Part shown: one piece after another, positions 20,405-28,417 of the stretch
Layout: every line of letters starts with the position of its first letter
Numbering within the stretch: position 1 is the first letter of the stretch
Virus record (IMG/VR): IMGVR_UViG_3300027902_000155
Location: 25,553-89,552 of that record
Source of the DNA: a virus
Length of the DNA stretch: 64,000 bases
Strand: one strand, 5' to 3'
The notes under the pieces: generated by a model
Told to the model about the DNA's origin: nothing
Database searches by the model: none
The model's input: the letters and a program-made list of their open reading frames with translations, nothing else
Translations under genes and position numbers: made by a program

Positions 20405-21430
20405 ATGGGCACTGTATGGGTAGACGGGTTGCCGGTAGAATCTAATGGCAGTCAGACTCAAGCTGATGCAGAATCAGCTGCAGCAGGAATGGGCTTTGGA
20501 ACTGCTGCTGGCGCAATAGCAGCTGGAGCTAGTGACCTAATCGGTATTTCCTCAACTTCCTCGACGTCTCAACCGAAGACCCCGGGACCGGCGAAAGATG
20601 CCACGTGGGCCGGCGGCCCTGGAGACATGACATTTCCAGTCGACCTGGATCAGTTCAAGTACTACATCTCTTTTGACTTTCGCGAGTTCGAACGACGTAG
20701 TCTCGGCGATCGTATATTCTATCCTGCGCGAGGCAACGTACGACTGCCGATACCGGCAAACCTCATCGACAACCAGAGCGTCGAGTGGGGAGTAGAAGCA
20801 GCAGGTCCGCTCGTTGGTACTGTAGTCGACATGCAGTACAAGACGAGGTCTCAGTTTAACCTCGAAGGCGTCACTGACGCCGTAAATAACATACTATCAT
20901 TACAGACCGGAAAGGCGGTCGCCGCGCAGATAGCCCAGACCGTTGGCGGGAGAAATACTGCTCTATATACCGGAATATGGGGACTAACGATCAATCCGTT
21001 CATGACCGTACTCTTTCAATCGCCGACGTTCAAGAAGCACTCCTTTCAGTGGCGGCTGTCGCCACAGAACGATACTGAGAGCGACATCGTGAGGAACATC
21101 GTCGCTAAGTTTAGGTACAACATGCTGCCCGAGCCGGCTAACGTCGGGGGCTCCGGCGGACTCGTCCTCAAGTATCCAAACATGTGCTACGTGACCCTGT
21201 ATCCCGCAGATCAGTACCTATACCACTTTAAGCCGTGCGTAGTAGAGAGCATCCAGGTAAACTTTGCTCCTCAGGGTCCGGCTTTCTATAAGACGACATC
21301 TGCGCCTGGCGAGGTCATCCTGTCCGTCAATCTTCTAGAGATCGAGTACTGGATGAAGGAGGACGTAGACAAGACGTGGAATAAGTCATCTGGCGGCGGG
21401 CCTTCGCCGGTCATCAGCACGAGGGGATAA
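20405..21430 (+). CDS. 48: gp48 baseplate tube-cap protein, 341 aa
   Basis: An Ala/Gly/Ser-rich N-terminal 60 residues (AAAGMGFGTAAGAIAAGAS) precede FKYYISFDFREFERRS, LGDRIFYPARGNVRLPIPANLIDNQSVEWG, INPFMTVLFQSPTFKKHSFQWRLSPQNDTES and a C-terminal beta part. This is the gp48 pattern of T4-like phages; with gp54 it forms the platform on which the tube polymerises. ATG at 20405 follows AAGGAAA. It ends ATAATGG, overlapping gp53 by one base. Confidence 0.75.
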   Translation: MGTVWVDGLPVESNGSQTQADAESAAAGMGFGTAAGAIAAGASDLIGISSTSSTSQPKTPGPAKDATWAGGPGDMTFPVDLDQFKYYISFDFREFERRSLGDRIFYPARGNVRLPIPANLIDNQSVEWGVEAAGPLVGTVVDMQYKTRSQFNLEGVTDAVNNILSLQTGKAVAAQIAQTVGGRNTALYTGIWGLTINPFMTVLFQSPTFKKHSFQWRLSPQNDTESDIVRNIVAKFRYNMLPEPANVGGSGGLVLKYPNMCYVTLYPADQYLYHFKPCVVESIQVNFAPQGPAFYKTTSAPGEVILSVNLLEIEYWMKEDVDKTWNKSSGGGPSPVISTRG

Positions 21431-22305
21431 TGGAGCGCTTCTTTAGAAAGTTTCCGATCATAAACTATGACGGCTATGCTGCGCTCAATATCACCGAGCG
21501 CGCCGCGATGCTCAACTCTGTCCTCAAGAACCCCTACGTCTTCTATCAGTACGACGTGACCGACGGAGAGCGCGCGGATCACCTCGCCGATCGGTACTAC
21601 AAAGACCAGTATATGACGTGGCTGATATACATGGCGAACAAGGTCGTTGACCCGTACTACGAGTGGTACATGGGGCCCGAGGACTTCTCGGCCTACATCA
21701 GATCTAAGTACGGCTCGTCAGAACAAGCGCAGCAGCTCGTCGCGTTCTATCGCAACGCCTGGTACGAAGACGAGACGAGGATCACGCCGGCGCGATACGC
21801 CGCACTCACCGCGGGCGAGCGCAAGTACTGGGAGCCGGTGTACGGCGCCAGTAACTCGATCATGGGCTACAAGCGCAAGTCGCTAGACTGGGTAGTCGAT
21901 ACTAACCAGCTAGTGCGATATACTGCAGACGGAACAGACTTCGTCGATAACGAGATAGTCGACGTGCTGCTCGCAGACGACTATCCGGGACGCGGCCAGG
22001 TCGCTCACGCTAACTCTACGACCGTCACGATCAAGCACACGGCAGGCACCGTCCTAGCGAATGACGTCGTCGTCGTCACAGGCAGCAGCACGATCACGGG
22101 CACGACCTCGAACGCCGTATCCGTAGTTACGGTCTCTACTCCCCTCGCTAATAACATTCCCGCCGACGAGGCTGCTTACTGGTCGCCAGTCACGGCGTAC
22201 GACGTCGAGAACGAGAAGAACGTCGCGAACCGTAGCATCAGGGTACTCGACAAGCAGTTCGCCTCACAGACGGCGCGAGGACTCACAGATATACTCAAGC
22301 AATGA
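21430..22305 (+). CDS. 53: gp53 baseplate wedge protein, 291 aa
   Basis: MERFFRKFPIINYDGY...NPYVFYQYDVTDGERADHLADRYYKDQYMTWLIYMANKVVDPYYEWYMG matches gp53 (T4: PQLYWVLLMCNDNYDPYYGW). The protein is about 100 residues longer than T4 gp53 because a beta-rich segment of about 70 residues (YPGRGQVAHANSTTVTIKHT...) is inserted before the C-terminal helix, a type of insertion common in the wedge proteins of this phage. It belongs to the wedge with gp6, gp7, gp25. ATGA overlap with the next gene. Confidence 0.85.
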   Translation: MERFFRKFPIINYDGYAALNITERAAMLNSVLKNPYVFYQYDVTDGERADHLADRYYKDQYMTWLIYMANKVVDPYYEWYMGPEDFSAYIRSKYGSSEQAQQLVAFYRNAWYEDETRITPARYAALTAGERKYWEPVYGASNSIMGYKRKSLDWVVDTNQLVRYTADGTDFVDNEIVDVLLADDYPGRGQVAHANSTTVTIKHTAGTVLANDVVVVTGSSTITGTTSNAVSVVTVSTPLANNIPADEAAYWSPVTAYDVENEKNVANRSIRVLDKQFASQTARGLTDILKQ

Positions 22306-23501
22306 CTACTATAACTTATCCAGGTGAGGTGGTGATCGATGCCCTGGTGCTCGCTGGGATCAGAGGCGGCATGTGGGACATGTCGCTCGCCCTGATCAAC
22401 GCGACGATCTTTGAGAGCATCTTCAAGCCCGGCATATATGCCGAGTTCAAGGTACTCGACGTCGATGACGCCCTCGGCGACCTCCAGCTCACTGGCGGAG
22501 AGCGGGTCGTCTTTATGTTTAGGACGGCCGACGAGTCCGCGGCCTCGTACGTGTTCGCGATCAACAGTGTGACCCTGACTCAGAGCAAAGAAGCGAACAT
22601 GCAGAAGTCTAGGACGTACACGATCGAGTGCATCTCTGTAGAGGTACAGCAGTCTCGCCAGGGTCCGATCCAGAAGAAGTGGACGGCACAGATCTCGACG
22701 GCCATCTCTGATATATTCAAGAACTTCCTCGGCAGCAGCAAGTCACTCGAGGTATCGCAGACGAAGGGCGTCCAGGAGCTGAGGATTAGCAACAAGAAGC
22801 CGCTCACCTCGATCGACGAGCTCAGGCGCCGGGCTACCGGCTTCATGGGCAACACGTTCTTGTTCTGGGAGAACCGAGACGGCTATCACTTCAAACCACT
22901 CGAAGAGATGCTGGCGGGCGACGCCGTGAAGAGTCTCAAGCAGTCTGGCACGGTCGGGGGAGGCGGAGGAGGAGGAAGTACTCAGTCAAAGGAGCTCGAC
23001 GAACAGATCCTTCACTACACAATCATCGCCAAGTTGAACGTCGAGGCCGCCGTCAAGTCTGGCGCGCTCAGCACTGAAGTCATCACCTTCAACCAGCGCA
23101 CGCGCGAGAAGGCAAGAAAGATCATAACGCCCACTATGTCGTCCATCAGTCCTGTCTTGGGCGCGCTCATGACTCTGTTTCCTAAGGTCGGCAGGTCGAT
23201 ATCTATTCCGATCACTTCGCTGTTCCCGATAACGGGCATTCCATCCGCCACGCCGGAACAGGCAGCTACCGCTAGCGGACTGCTGCAGCTGATCGTGCTC
23301 GTACAGACGTTCGGAGACACGGTATTTCAGGCCGGTAAGAACGTAGACCTGACTATTCCGCGGCCCGTAGCGATAACTACTGATCCTGGACAAGACCAGA
23401 TAGTCAACGGCAAGTTTCTGATAACGAAGGTGAGACACGAGATCGCGGCCCAGGGCTTCCAACCGAGGTACCAGTGCGTCCTCGAGTGCGCGCAGGGGTA
23501 G
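22302..23501 (+). CDS. 27: gp27-like baseplate hub protein, 399 aa
   Basis: The N-terminal domain (IDALVLAGIRGGMWDMSLALINATIFESIFKPG...LTGGERVVFMF) and middle part (SRTYTIECISVEVQQSRQGPIQKKW, ELRRRATGFMGNTFLFWENRDGYHFKPL) follow the hub fold of T4 gp27, length close to T4 (391 aa). A Gly-rich GGGGGGGS linker near residue 225 is unusual. The gp5 N-terminal domain follows four bases later, matching the gp27-gp5 partnership. Confidence 0.75.
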   Translation: MTTITYPGEVVIDALVLAGIRGGMWDMSLALINATIFESIFKPGIYAEFKVLDVDDALGDLQLTGGERVVFMFRTADESAASYVFAINSVTLTQSKEANMQKSRTYTIECISVEVQQSRQGPIQKKWTAQISTAISDIFKNFLGSSKSLEVSQTKGVQELRISNKKPLTSIDELRRRATGFMGNTFLFWENRDGYHFKPLEEMLAGDAVKSLKQSGTVGGGGGGGSTQSKELDEQILHYTIIAKLNVEAAVKSGALSTEVITFNQRTREKARKIITPTMSSISPVLGALMTLFPKVGRSISIPITSLFPITGIPSATPEQAATASGLLQLIVLVQTFGDTVFQAGKNVDLTIPRPVAITTDPGQDQIVNGKFLITKVRHEIAAQGFQPRYQCVLECAQG

Positions 23502-23504
23502 CAC

Positions 23505-23993
23505 ATGGCAGGAAAAGACAACCTAGGATTTGGAACTAAGTTTGCATACGCAGAGGTAATAGACGTCAAAGACAAGGACCGCGCCGGATACTACAGACTC
23601 AGGGTACACGGAAAGCAGGAAGACCTACAAGACAAGGATCTTGCGTGGGGACGCATGATGACACACGGCGCTTCGCATCAGAAGATCGGTAAGAGTCCGA
23701 CGAGACTGATCAAGGGCAGTCACGTCATGTGCATGTATGAAGATCCTGGAGAGAACATGATAATTCTTGGTGCTGTAGATCGTTCAGGCACGTCGTCGGA
23801 CGGAGTGACCATCGACGGCAGACAGGTACTCTACCCTACTTTTAATTCTCTGCCGAACGTATGCTACGGTAATAACGAGGAGGTCGGAGAGAACGATCTC
23901 AACGCTCTCGGAAACGGAAGACCGCCAGACTCCTATGCTCAGACAGCAGACGTGCTGCTTGAACAGCCGTCCCCAAAGAAGGAGACCGCATAA
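23505..23993 (+). CDS. 5: gp5 N-terminal OB-fold domain protein, 162 aa
   Basis: KFAYAEVIDVKDKDRAGYYRLRVHG...DLAWGRMMTHGASHQKIGKSP...LIKGSHVMCMYEDPGENMIILGAV is the OB domain of gp5 by which the spike binds gp27. In T4 this domain, a lysozyme domain and the needle are one protein. Here the OB part stands alone; the needle is a separate gene at 25353 and no lysozyme domain is present in either. Confidence 0.75.
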   Translation: MAGKDNLGFGTKFAYAEVIDVKDKDRAGYYRLRVHGKQEDLQDKDLAWGRMMTHGASHQKIGKSPTRLIKGSHVMCMYEDPGENMIILGAVDRSGTSSDGVTIDGRQVLYPTFNSLPNVCYGNNEEVGENDLNALGNGRPPDSYAQTADVLLEQPSPKKETA

Positions 23994-25351
23994 TGGTTAT
24001 GCCAGTAGACACACTCACTGGTGCTAAAGCGGCGGTATCTTTAGTAGAGAACCCCATACTCAAGCCGCCGGTCAATCAGCCAAAGCCCAAGGCGGTCGAC
24101 CTCCCCAAGAAGCACAAGAGCAAGGTAAAGAAGCACGATAAGAAGACCATAGGTAATCCTCCGAAGGGAGTCGACAAGAGCGACGTGCTGAGGATGATCC
24201 AGCAACTCGACGGCAACGCGTCGGGCATCTTTGCTAACGCTATCGACATGCTTACCAGGATCAAGGCGATAGACGGACTCACGAGTGCCGGCGGCATCGC
24301 CGGTATGGCGAGTAGCGCCCTCGGCCAGGCTATGGCTATGCTGTCGAGTTCGTCGAGTAGTTCTTCTTCGGCTTCCTCGGCCATGAATGATGCTCTAGGT
24401 TCGACGTCAGATGACAGTACGCTTCAGGACGCGATCGACGAGGCGAACCGCAGAATAGAAGTACTAACTGCTGTCGACGAGATAATCACCAAACTCAACG
24501 AGCGCGTCAATGCTATCGTAGTAGATCCAACGACTGCTGTAGACCAGCTAACAGTTATAGAGCTACTGCTTGACATATTGAACTCCTACGACCTCTCGAT
24601 CTGTTCACAGATTCAAGTGCTGGAGATATTCCAAGCATTCCGTGCACTGATCCTTACTATAGACTACAGCTTTTTAGCACTCCCGACCGCATTTCCGTTC
24701 AGTCAGATAGTCATCGGTGTTGACGTAGCACTAGATACGCTAGACTTCAGGGGCATGGACAGACCGACCCTGCGACTGTCGGGCGCACCGCTTACTGCTG
24801 CGATGCGTGTCAGCAAGATGGCAGTACTCGATCCGGCGCTGGTAGAGACGGCAGACCACCTCGACGCGCTACTTCTTGAAGAAGACACCTATGACGACAT
24901 GGAACAGTGCGTCAACGAGTCGATCAACGAGATCATCTCAGACCTGACGAGCGCGCTCCACAGTAAGAACTTCACGATCGAGGTGCTCAAGACGTTCCTT
25001 GCTCTGCTGCTGGAGTTGCTCAGAAAGAAGGGGCAGGACAAGGTATTTCCGGAGGGTGAACCGAGCGCGGGCAACGCCGCTAGCTTCATTCCGCAGGTCG
25101 GCAGCATGATACAGAACACGGTCAACCAGTTTCTTAAGCGCTCGATAAACGACACCCAGAAAGTAAGGCAGTCCCTCGATAAATTCGCAAAGAATCACGC
25201 GAAGCACGAAAAGAAGAGAAAGATCGTAAAGGAAAAACTCATCCCCCTGCCGAAGCCGAGACCGGCGGAGCCCGATGACGTGTCGTCGCAGACTATTCCA
25301 GAACTTCCTGGGGGCACAACTAATCCGATTTTCAGTCCACCGTTGGGATAG
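23993..25351 (+). CDS. Unknown hub-region protein with poly-Ser linker, 452 aa
   Basis: Not recognised. Parts in order: Pro/Lys-rich N-terminus (KHKSKVKKHDKK), helical region, SSSSSSSSSASSA linker near residue 123, a long helical middle with heptads (IDEANRRIEVLTAVDEIITKLNERV), a beta-containing region (PTAFPFSQIVIGVDVALDTLDF), and a Lys-rich C-terminal helix. It is sandwiched between the two halves of gp5 and starts with a one-base overlap (ATAATGG), so a role in the hub or spike is likely. It sits where gp28/gp29-type hub components would be useful, without sequence support. Confidence 0.55.
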   Translation: MVMPVDTLTGAKAAVSLVENPILKPPVNQPKPKAVDLPKKHKSKVKKHDKKTIGNPPKGVDKSDVLRMIQQLDGNASGIFANAIDMLTRIKAIDGLTSAGGIAGMASSALGQAMAMLSSSSSSSSSASSAMNDALGSTSDDSTLQDAIDEANRRIEVLTAVDEIITKLNERVNAIVVDPTTAVDQLTVIELLLDILNSYDLSICSQIQVLEIFQAFRALILTIDYSFLALPTAFPFSQIVIGVDVALDTLDFRGMDRPTLRLSGAPLTAAMRVSKMAVLDPALVETADHLDALLLEEDTYDDMEQCVNESINEIISDLTSALHSKNFTIEVLKTFLALLLELLRKKGQDKVFPEGEPSAGNAASFIPQVGSMIQNTVNQFLKRSINDTQKVRQSLDKFAKNHAKHEKKRKIVKEKLIPLPKPRPAEPDDVSSQTIPELPGGTTNPIFSPPLG

Positions 25352-25352
25352 C

Positions 25353-26189
25353 ATGAGCAAAGTAACAAAGACTGAAGAACTCAGGGATACCAAGGAGCGC
25401 GTTCCGAAGAAGCGCCTCTACGGGTTCTATCCAAACATCGACGTCGAGGCGTTCCCTGGCGGACGACAGATCGTCGACAACAACGAAGACGGCGCCGAGA
25501 CACACCGCGAAGAGGGCAAGGGTAACTACCACGAAGTGAACGACTTCGACGGGCGAGTGACTAGCGTCGCTGTTGGACCGGTACACAACGCGACGGCGGC
25601 CGGAAAGACTACTACTGTCGGCGCTTCTGATGACAAGCAAGTCATAGACCACGGCAGGAGCGGTCACGGCGGCGGAGCAGTCAGAGAAGTACGCAACGGC
25701 GACCACAAGGCGCTGGCGGGCGGCGAGCACAAGATAGTCGAGAACGGCACCAACAAGTTCGTCACGGGCAATTCTGACAGCGGCGTCGTCAGTGCTTCTC
25801 CCGGCGGCGACCATATATTCTCTGCCGACGGAGACGTGCATGAACAGACCAGGGGTGACAGGGTCACGTACCGAGTAGGCAACCGAGTAGAGAGCACGAA
25901 GGGCGAGGTGTACGAGGACGTCCAGGGCGGCAACAAGTCGACCGTCGTGGAGGGTAAATACCGCTTAGACGTCACCAGCGATATCCAGATCGAGTCGAAG
26001 ACCTCGATCACCTTTAAGGTCGGAAGTTCTACTATGGTCATGCAAAACGGAAAGATCACGATCACAGCAGACGAGATAATCACGGATGGTCTTACTAAAC
26101 TCGGCGGCGCCGGCGCAAATCAGAAGGTTCTTACGACACCAGACACGCACGGAGACGATCGTCAGGCGACGAAGGTACTCGGTCTCTAA
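25353..26189 (+). CDS. 5: gp5 C-terminal needle (triple beta-helix) protein, 278 aa
   Basis: The C-terminal half shows the octad-like repeats of the gp5 needle (RNGDHKALAGGEHKIVENGT, DGDVHEQTRGDRVTYRVGN, VESTKGEVYEDVQGGN), ending in YRLDVTSDIQIESKTSITFKVG as in T4-like spikes. The N-terminal 60 residues are charged. There is no lysozyme domain. The start at ATG 25353 was chosen because the earlier in-frame codon at 25275 lies within the upstream gene. It should form a trimeric needle. Confidence 0.75.
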   Translation: MSKVTKTEELRDTKERVPKKRLYGFYPNIDVEAFPGGRQIVDNNEDGAETHREEGKGNYHEVNDFDGRVTSVAVGPVHNATAAGKTTTVGASDDKQVIDHGRSGHGGGAVREVRNGDHKALAGGEHKIVENGTNKFVTGNSDSGVVSASPGGDHIFSADGDVHEQTRGDRVTYRVGNRVESTKGEVYEDVQGGNKSTVVEGKYRLDVTSDIQIESKTSITFKVGSSTMVMQNGKITITADEIITDGLTKLGGAGANQKVLTTPDTHGDDRQATKVLGL

Positions 26190-26198
26190 GGAAAACAC

Positions 26199-26618
26199 AT
26201 GGCACGCGCAGACAAGATCACCCAACTCAACAAGAAGCAGGAGTACTTCTCTGACTTCCTGGACAGTTTTGCGAAGCATCCAGCATCTAACGACCTCGCG
26301 AGGACAACGAACGAGCAGTCCGTCATCCAGGCGATCAAGAACATCATCAACACCAACTTTGGCGAGCGCCCGTACCAGCCCAACGTGGGCGCCAACGTCC
26401 GCGCTGCCCTGTTCGAACCCAACGGCGCCTTCTTGTCAGAGCGAGTAGAACGAAGCATCCGAGACGCCGTCGACTACAGTGAACCTCGGGCGAGCATCCT
26501 GGAGCTGAGGGTGCGGGAGACCATCGACGGTCAGTCTATCGCGGTCGAGATGGTCATCGCGATCGGCAACAACCCGGAGCCAATCTCCCTCAACTTCATC
26601 ATCAAGCGGGTGCGCTAA
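26199..26618 (+). CDS. 25: gp25 baseplate wedge protein, 139 aa
   Basis: Typical gp25: FGERPYQPNVGANVRAALFE (residues 54-73) and the conserved EPR triplet at 95-97 (YSEPRASILEL) that contacts the sheath. Length equals T4 gp25 (132 aa) closely. gp25 links wedge and sheath initiation. GGAAAAC precedes ATG 26199. gp6 follows, as in T4. Confidence 0.95.
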   Translation: MARADKITQLNKKQEYFSDFLDSFAKHPASNDLARTTNEQSVIQAIKNIINTNFGERPYQPNVGANVRAALFEPNGAFLSERVERSIRDAVDYSEPRASILELRVRETIDGQSIAVEMVIAIGNNPEPISLNFIIKRVR

Positions 26619-26623
26619 GAGGG

Positions 26624-26631
26624 CATAAATA
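26624..26631 (+). promoter_or_regulatory. Late promoter box CATAAATA, 4 nt before the gp6 ATG
   Basis: CATAAATA-CCAC-ATG. The expected start coincides with the ATG at 26636. An alternative gp6 start is ATG 26657. Confidence 0.65.
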
Positions 26632-26635
26632 CCAC

Positions 26636-28414
26636 ATGACGACAGCAAACAACTCGATGGCGGTGGCATCCCTAGACTTCAGCGACTTCAAGGCCGCTTT
26701 GAAGACCTACATGCAGACAAAGAGCGCCTTCCGTGACTACAACTACGACGGGGCGAACATGAGCCAGCAGCTCGACGTCCTGTCTTTCAACACCTTCCAG
26801 AACGCCTTCTATCTGAACATGGTCAACTCGGAGATGCACCTCGACTCGGCGCAGATCCGAGACAGCGGCGTGTCCCGGGCAAAGATGCTCAACTACGTGC
26901 CGCGGTCCGTACGGTCCTCGGTCGCCCACCTCAGTCTGTCGGTACCCACCTCAGACATCTCGACCCTCACCATCCCGAAGGGAATCCAGTTTACCGGTAC
27001 TAACGCCAACGGCACCTACTCGTTCGTGACCAGGGACACTACAGTCTGGCCGAGTGCCTCCTCTACGTTCACGGTCGACGACCTCGCGGTGTACGAGGGC
27101 GCCTACCTTACTGAGTCCTATGTCGTCGACCTGCGCGACGAGACTCAGCGCTTCTTGATCTCCAACAGGGGCGTCGACACCGAGAGTCTGACGGTATCTG
27201 TCACCGTCGCCGGCTCTAACGCCGTATACTGGACTCCGGCGACCAACCTGTACGGACTCGGACCAGACTCAAACATCTACTTCTTACAGGGAGCAGAGAC
27301 AGACAGCTATGAGGTCGTGTTCGGCGACGGCGTCCTCGGCGCGGCACCGGTCGACGGCGCGCTCGTCACCATCAGCTACATCGCATCTTCCGGTGCAGAT
27401 GCTAACGGGATCGACACGTTCACGATGGACTCAGACCTAGGCACGATCAACGGCGGACTGATCCTGTCGCCGTTCGTGGTCGCGACGACTACTGCGTCGT
27501 TCGGCGGAGCAGCGATGGAGAGCCTGGCTAGTATCCAGCGGTACGCTCCTAGACACTTTCAGACTCAAGAGAGCGCGATCACGACGAGTGACTATGCCGA
27601 CATCGTTCGCGAGAAGTTCGTCGATGTCTATGACGCCAGCGTCTACGGCGGCGAGACCGTTACTGGTTCTGTCGAGTACGGACGGATATTCGTCGCGGTG
27701 GTCGGACTGAACGGGGCCGCGATAACGCAGGCACGACAGAAGGAGATAAAGGATACCCTTGAGGGAATGGCCGCGCCCGGCATGACGGTGGTCCTAGTAG
27801 ATCCCGTCGACCTCTACGTAGAACCTACAGTAGTCGTCCATGCCGATCGCGAGATCTTATCTATGTCTACGAGTCAACTCACGGCAGTAGTCACGGCAAC
27901 GATCAGCGCCTTCAATGCCGAGTACCTGGGTAGATTCAAGACCGCGTTTCGCTTTTCTAAGTTTACTGGCGCGATCGACGATTCAGATGCAGCCGTTATC
28001 AGTTGTGAAGTCACGACCACGATCAAGAAGATCGTATCTCCAGAACTCTACCTCAAGCAGCCGATCAGGCTGTCGCTGAATAATCCGATCAGCTCCGGCG
28101 TTCGCAGCAGCGAGTTCGTGTCTCTCGGCAAGCGCTACGTCTTTACCGACACGATCACCGACAAGAACGTAACCGGAACTATCTACATGCTGGAGGTCAA
28201 TCCGGCGTACACGTCCCCGGTATACACCTCGATCGGCACGGTCGACTACTCTACGGGCGAGATAAGCATCGGTTCTGTGGTCGTCTCCGGCTACGGCGGA
28301 ATCGAGGGCATAGCATTCAGAGCGACGCCCAGCGGGCAGGACATCTACGCCAACAGGAACGACGTCATCCAGATAGACATGGGCGCGACGCTGATTACAG
28401 CAACGACGAGCTAA
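26636..28414 (+). CDS. 6: gp6 baseplate wedge protein (Baseplate_J-like), 592 aa
   Basis: Matches gp6: DFKAALKTYMQTKSAFRDYNY, MSQQLDVLSFNTFQNAFYLNMV, RAKMLNYVPRSVRSS, RYAPRHFQTQESAITTSDYADIV. T4 gp6 is 660 aa. It forms the iris ring of the baseplate. Downstream, residues about 480-590 form a beta-rich C-terminal domain. A late box ends four bases before the start, with no good ribosome-binding site, so translation may start on a leaderless RNA or at ATG 26657. Confidence 0.85.
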   Translation: MTTANNSMAVASLDFSDFKAALKTYMQTKSAFRDYNYDGANMSQQLDVLSFNTFQNAFYLNMVNSEMHLDSAQIRDSGVSRAKMLNYVPRSVRSSVAHLSLSVPTSDISTLTIPKGIQFTGTNANGTYSFVTRDTTVWPSASSTFTVDDLAVYEGAYLTESYVVDLRDETQRFLISNRGVDTESLTVSVTVAGSNAVYWTPATNLYGLGPDSNIYFLQGAETDSYEVVFGDGVLGAAPVDGALVTISYIASSGADANGIDTFTMDSDLGTINGGLILSPFVVATTTASFGGAAMESLASIQRYAPRHFQTQESAITTSDYADIVREKFVDVYDASVYGGETVTGSVEYGRIFVAVVGLNGAAITQARQKEIKDTLEGMAAPGMTVVLVDPVDLYVEPTVVVHADREILSMSTSQLTAVVTATISAFNAEYLGRFKTAFRFSKFTGAIDDSDAAVISCEVTTTIKKIVSPELYLKQPIRLSLNNPISSGVRSSEFVSLGKRYVFTDTITDKNVTGTIYMLEVNPAYTSPVYTSIGTVDYSTGEISIGSVVVSGYGGIEGIAFRATPSGQDIYANRNDVIQIDMGATLITATTS

Positions 28415-28417
28415 CGA

